Below, piece by piece: positions 5,813 through 8,195 of a DNA stretch of 8,195 bases. Made by a program: the position numbers and the translations under genes. This DNA is from Patescibacteria group bacterium UBA6102 (GTDB taxonomy: Bacteria > Patescibacteriota > Minisyncoccia > Minisyncoccales > UBA5738), in the NCBI GenBank assembly GCA_002423555.1, contig DIWQ01000037.1:1-8195 (forward strand). Reading direction: 5' to 3'. Numbering within the stretch: position 1 is the first letter of the stretch; each line of letters begins with the position of its first letter. Under the pieces are notes generated by a model. The model was not told the origin of the DNA and searched no databases. It saw only the letters and a program-made list of their open reading frames with translations.

Positions 5813-5841
5813 TTGACAAGATGTTGTTATGAATATATATT
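5813..5841 (+). promoter_or_regulatory. Strong sigma-70-like promoter
   Basis: A consensus TTGACA (5813-5818), an exact 17-nt spacer and TATATT (5836-5841, five of six consensus bases). This is the best promoter in the window. It would start transcription near 5848, about 80 nt before the DUF5320-like gene. The leader contains the small palindrome tttggaa-t-ttccaaa (5891-5905) and no clear Shine-Dalgarno sequence. Confidence 0.7.
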
Positions 5842-5926
5842 CAAAATAGAAGGGCAAAAATAAAGGTCGGAATGTGAAAATGTTAATCAATTTGGAATTT
5901 CCAAAAAAAATTTCAAATTAAAGACT

Positions 5927-6172
5927 ATGCCGAGATTTGACGGAACCGGCCCGATGGGCCAAGGCGCGCGCACCGGCAGGGGAATGGGCCCTTGCGGCGG
6001 CGGTTATGGCAGGGGCGGCGGTTATGGGTTTGGATGCGGAATGGGATTTGGCCGCCGGAGATTCATTTCTCCCAGAAATGAAATGGCGGCGCTGGAAGAC
6101 GAAGCGGAAATGTTGGAAGAAGAATTGAAGGCGGTGAAAGAAGAGATCGCCGCGCTGAAGAGCGAGAAATGA
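5927..6172 (+). CDS. DUF5320-like small Gly-rich protein with C-terminal coiled coil
   Basis: An 81-aa protein. The N-terminus MPRFDGTGPMGQGARTGRG matches the MPxxDGTGPxGxGxxTGRG signature of DUF5320-type proteins. A Gly/Arg/Tyr-rich low-complexity region follows (about 18-45) with two cysteines, C23 and C37. Residues 51-80 form a regular coiled coil, with M53, L56, A60, L63, L67, V70, I74 and L77 keeping strict 3-4 heptad spacing. Relatives occur widely in anaerobes and CPR bacteria, often near genes of the NifX/NifB-like iron-molybdenum cofactor family, but their function is not established. None of those neighbours is present here. The gene appears monocistronic, with its own strong promoter upstream and a hairpin terminator downstream, which suggests substantial expression. 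A metal-related role, given the metal genes downstream, is only a guess. Confidence 0.8.
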   Translation: MPRFDGTGPMGQGARTGRGMGPCGGGYGRGGGYGFGCGMGFGRRRFISPRNEMAALEDEAEMLEEELKAVKEEIAALKSEK

Positions 6173-6187
6173 TTGCGGTAGCAAAAT

Positions 6188-6215
6188 AACGCCCCTTTGT
6201 TTTCAAAGGGGCGTT
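6188..6215 (+). terminator. Intrinsic terminator hairpin after the DUF5320-like gene
   Basis: aacgcccctttg (6188-6199) pairs perfectly with caaaggggcgtt (6204-6215) around a tttt loop, giving a 12-bp stem 15 nt after the stop. The T-rich tail (gtgttgatt) is weak. On the other strand the stem is followed by attttg, so it might work in both directions, although all genes here point the same way. Confidence 0.75.
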
Positions 6216-6218
6216 GTG

Positions 6219-6247
6219 TTGATTAAAACGAATTTTGGGGATATTCT
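6219..6247 (+). promoter_or_regulatory. Candidate promoter of the metal-transport operon
   Basis: TTGATT (6219-6224), an exact 17-nt spacer and TATTCT (6242-6247) lie between the terminator hairpin and the ZIP gene. Each hexamer matches four of six consensus bases. No obvious metal-regulator operator palindrome is visible between here and the ATG at 6276. Confidence 0.4.
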
Positions 6248-6275
6248 ATAACCATCAATTATAAACTATTACAAT

Positions 6276-7016
6276 ATGGCGACATTGTTGGCGATTATTC
6301 TGGCGACTTTTTCCATTAGTTTGTGCGTCTGGGCGGCGGTGATGTTTTTGTATTTCAAGAAAGAAACGCTGGACAAAATCACGATATTTTTGGTATCGCT
6401 TTCCGCCGGGGCGCTCACCGGCGGCGCGTTTTTGCATTTATTGCCCGAAGCGGATGAAAAGATTCCGGCCGACGAGCTTTATTCCATCGTGCTGGCGGCG
6501 TTCGTGTTTTTCTTTTTTATGGAAAAATTGCTGTTTTGGCGCCATTGCCACAAAGAAAATTGCGCGATCCACACTTTCGGCTATATGAACCTGATCGGCG
6601 ATTCGGTGCATAATTTCATTGACGGGATGGTGATTGCCGCCGCGTTTTTGGTTAACCCCGGTTTGGGCGTGGCCACGACCTTGGCAATCGCTCTGCACGA
6701 AATCCCGCAGGAAATCGGCGATTTCGGAGTGTTGATTCACGCGGGTTTCGGCAAAATGAAGGCGCTGGCGACAAATTACGCCATCGCGCTGATGGTGGTG
6801 GCCGGCGGGGTTGCGGGATACTTTTTGTCTTTTGCGGTGGAAAATATCATCCCGTATCTTTTGCCGTTTGCCGCGGGCGGCTTTATTTATATCGCCGCTT
6901 CGGATTTGATGCCCGAAATCCGCAAAGAAAGAGTTTTGAAAAAATCCGTGGGCGCGTTTTTGGTGTTCCTGCTGGGGATCGCGATAATGTTTGCCGTCAA
7001 GTTAATTAACCATTAA
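6276..7016 (+). CDS. ZIP family metal transporter
   Basis: A 246-aa ZIP (zinc/iron permease) protein with about eight membrane spans, normal length for a bacterial member. The two metal-site helices are clear: HNFIDGMVIAAAF (112-124; H112, N113, D116) and LHEIPQEIGDFGVL (140-153; H141, E142, E146). These residues form the binuclear centre in characterised ZIPs. GALTGGAFLHLLPEA (45-59) is the conserved earlier helix. The loop WRHCHKENC (88-96) is rich in His and Cys and may bind metal on the cytoplasmic side. ZIPs move Zn2+ or other divalent cations into the cytoplasm; the exact metal cannot be read here. It is the first gene of a likely operon with a thioredoxin-like protein (13-nt gap) and a cation diffusion facilitator. 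Start ATG 6276 fits the family, without a Shine-Dalgarno sequence. Confidence 0.92.
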   Translation: MATLLAIILATFSISLCVWAAVMFLYFKKETLDKITIFLVSLSAGALTGGAFLHLLPEADEKIPADELYSIVLAAFVFFFFMEKLLFWRHCHKENCAIHTFGYMNLIGDSVHNFIDGMVIAAAFLVNPGLGVATTLAIALHEIPQEIGDFGVLIHAGFGKMKALATNYAIALMVVAGGVAGYFLSFAVENIIPYLLPFAAGGFIYIAASDLMPEIRKERVLKKSVGAFLVFLLGIAIMFAVKLINH

Positions 7017-7029
7017 GCCATTAAAAATC

Positions 7030-7296
7030 ATGAAAATATTAAAATTTGGTTCTGTTAATTGTGCCGGTTGCGCGGTGATGCGTCCGCGCTGGAAAGAAAT
7101 TGAGGGCGAAATGCCCGAGCTTGAAACTCAATATTTTGAGTTTGAACAAGACAAAAAATCCTTTGAGGAACACAATATTGCCACCATCCCCACTTTTATT
7201 TTCCTTGATAAGGATGGTAAGGAAATCGCGCGGCTTTACGGGGAAATTGAAAAAGAAGAATTGATAAAAACAATTAACGAAAATAAAGATAAATAA
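7030..7296 (+). CDS. Thioredoxin-like protein with CAGC motif
   Basis: A compact 88-aa thioredoxin fold. KILKFGSVNCAGC starts with a beta strand and places the active-site motif C11-A-G-C14 at the expected point; TIPTFIF (52-58) holds the cis-proline P54, and DKDGKEIARLYG (60-71) is the final hairpin. It is shorter than classical thioredoxin (about 105 aa) and lacks its first strand/helix. CAGC differs from the CGPC of thioredoxin, and GSVNCAGCAVMRP looks closer to CPR-type or glutaredoxin-like small thioredoxins. No signal peptide is present, so it is probably cytoplasmic. It lies between a ZIP importer (13-nt gap) and a CDF exporter (9-nt gap), so it is probably co-transcribed and may protect or deliver thiol-bound metal, although general disulfide reduction is equally possible. 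Confidence 0.85.
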   Translation: MKILKFGSVNCAGCAVMRPRWKEIEGEMPELETQYFEFEQDKKSFEEHNIATIPTFIFLDKDGKEIARLYGEIEKEELIKTINENKDK

Positions 7297-7305
7297 CTTC
7301 AATCG

Positions 7306-8195
7306 ATGAAGGAAAAAATCGCGCTGATATCGGTGGCGGCCAATATCTTTTTGGCGGCCGCCAAAGTCATCGCCGGCGCAATCTCTGGATCGGCGGCGGT
7401 GCTGGCCGACGGCTTTCATTCGTTAGCCGATGTTTTTTCCTCGGGGATTGCGTTTTTGGGCATTAAAATTTCGGCAAAGCCGGTAGATGAGAGGCATCCC
7501 TACGGCTATTATAAGGCCGAGGTATTGGCGGGCGCGGCGATCACTTTGATTCTTTTTGTCACGGGCGCGGGGATTATTTATGGCGCTTGGGGAGAAATTG
7601 CGGCGCCAAAGTCAATTGAAATGGGCGGATTGGCGCTGGCGGCGATGGCGATATCGGCGGCGGTCAATGAGGTAATGGCGCGCTTGAAAATCCATTTCGG
7701 CAAAAAAGAAAATTCGGTGAGTTTGCTGGCCGACGGCATCCATTCGCGAGTGGATATTTTTTCTTCGCTGGGCGTGTTTGCCGGATTGCTGTTGGCCGGA
7801 GCTTTTCCTTGGGCGGATCCGTTATTGGCGATTATCATCGGGTTATATATTATCAAAGAATCATTTTCGTTGGGCAGAGAGGCGGTTGATTCGTTGCTGG
7901 ATGCTTCTGCCGGTTCGAAAATTGAAAAGAATATCAGAGAAATTGTTGCAAGGGAAAACATTGAAATCGCCGGACTGAAAACCCAAAAAAAAGGAGCGGC
8001 GATCACTGCAGATTTGGATATTGTTTTGCCCGCGCAAACGAGCGTTGACGAAGCGGCAAAAATTTCGGATCGGCTGCGAAAAAAATTAATGAGTGCGATT
8101 AATAATCTTAATTATGTTGCCGTTGAAATAAAAAGTCACGGACTGGAAACTGGATTTTATAAACCCGAATTTGGCAAGGGTTTTGGTTGGCAAAG
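7306..8195 (+). CDS. Cation diffusion facilitator (CDF) transporter, 3' end cut by window
   Basis: An open frame of 296 codons from ATG 7306 running off the window end. The product starts MKEKIALISVAANIFLAAAK and has about six membrane spans, then a cytoplasmic domain from about residue 205. Metal-site motifs are ADGFHSLAD (34-42, H38 and D42) in span 2 and ADGIHSRVD (142-150, H146 and D150) in span 5. The HxxxD/HxxxD arrangement is typical of zinc-transporting CDFs, which export Zn2+ in exchange for protons. HPYGYYKAE (about 64-72) is the conserved segment before span 3, and residues 205-283 resemble the usual ferredoxin-like C-terminal domain. Probably only a few residues are missing. It follows the thioredoxin-like gene by 9 nt. 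Confidence 0.9.
   Translation, partial: MKEKIALISVAANIFLAAAKVIAGAISGSAAVLADGFHSLADVFSSGIAFLGIKISAKPVDERHPYGYYKAEVLAGAAITLILFVTGAGIIYGAWGEIAAPKSIEMGGLALAAMAISAAVNEVMARLKIHFGKKENSVSLLADGIHSRVDIFSSLGVFAGLLLAGAFPWADPLLAIIIGLYIIKESFSLGREAVDSLLDASAGSKIEKNIREIVARENIEIAGLKTQKKGAAITADLDIVLPAQTSVDEAAKISDRLRKKLMSAINNLNYVAVEIKSHGLETGFYKPEFGKGFGWQ

Noticed and set aside
5880..5921. Thirteen-codon ORF before the DUF5320-like gene
   Set aside because: It has no well-spaced ribosome-binding site and overlaps spacer-type repeat sequence.

Overview
The window looks like chromosome from a candidate-phyla-radiation (Patescibacteria, Parcubacteria-like) bacterium. This is inferred from gene style. The sugar nucleotidyltransferase with a C-terminal left-handed beta-helix, the small Gly-rich DUF5320-type protein and the compact TsaD resemble CPR versions. 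Spacers are short, A+T-rich and full of small repeats, and most starts lack a Shine-Dalgarno sequence. TGA ends several genes and TGG encodes Trp, so the UGA-as-glycine code of SR1/Gracilibacteria does not apply. All genes are on the + strand.

Layout. 26-1306: GlmU-like nucleotidyltransferase/beta-helix protein. 1303-1531: candidate promoter, structured leader and a 42-codon ORF with a strong ribosome-binding site. 1685-2626: BadF/BadG-type (N-acetylglucosamine kinase-like) ASKHA kinase behind an extended -10. 2627-2761: A+T-rich spacer with direct and inverted repeats. 2762-3856: tsaD, for tRNA t6A modification, with a tandem palindromic repeat inside its coding sequence. 3889-4779 and 4776-5606: two overlapping polytopic membrane proteins, more A+T-rich than their neighbours. 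5621-5711: an orphan, diverged second copy of the tsaD 3' end. 5723-5788: a 66-bp inverted-repeat element. 5813-5841: a strong sigma-70-like promoter, followed by the DUF5320-like gene (5927-6172) and a terminator hairpin. 6276 to the end: ZIP transporter, thioredoxin-like protein and cation diffusion facilitator, a likely metal-homeostasis operon cut by the window edge.

How the genes fit together. The first and third genes may serve amino-sugar activation and salvage. tsaD is translation housekeeping. The last three genes form a coherent metal-handling set with an importer, a dithiol protein and an exporter.

The most striking signal is around tsaD. The intact gene and the remnant at 5621-5711 begin with the same 16 bp, then diverge to about two-thirds identity in both DNA and protein, mostly by codon-respecting changes. 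They stop after the same number of codons. Joining the two 16-mers would give an in-frame tsaD of identical length (364 aa) with a different C-terminus and would remove the two membrane genes. This looks like a cargo segment that entered at the 3' end of tsaD bringing a replacement end, or a foreign tsaD plus neighbours that displaced the resident one.
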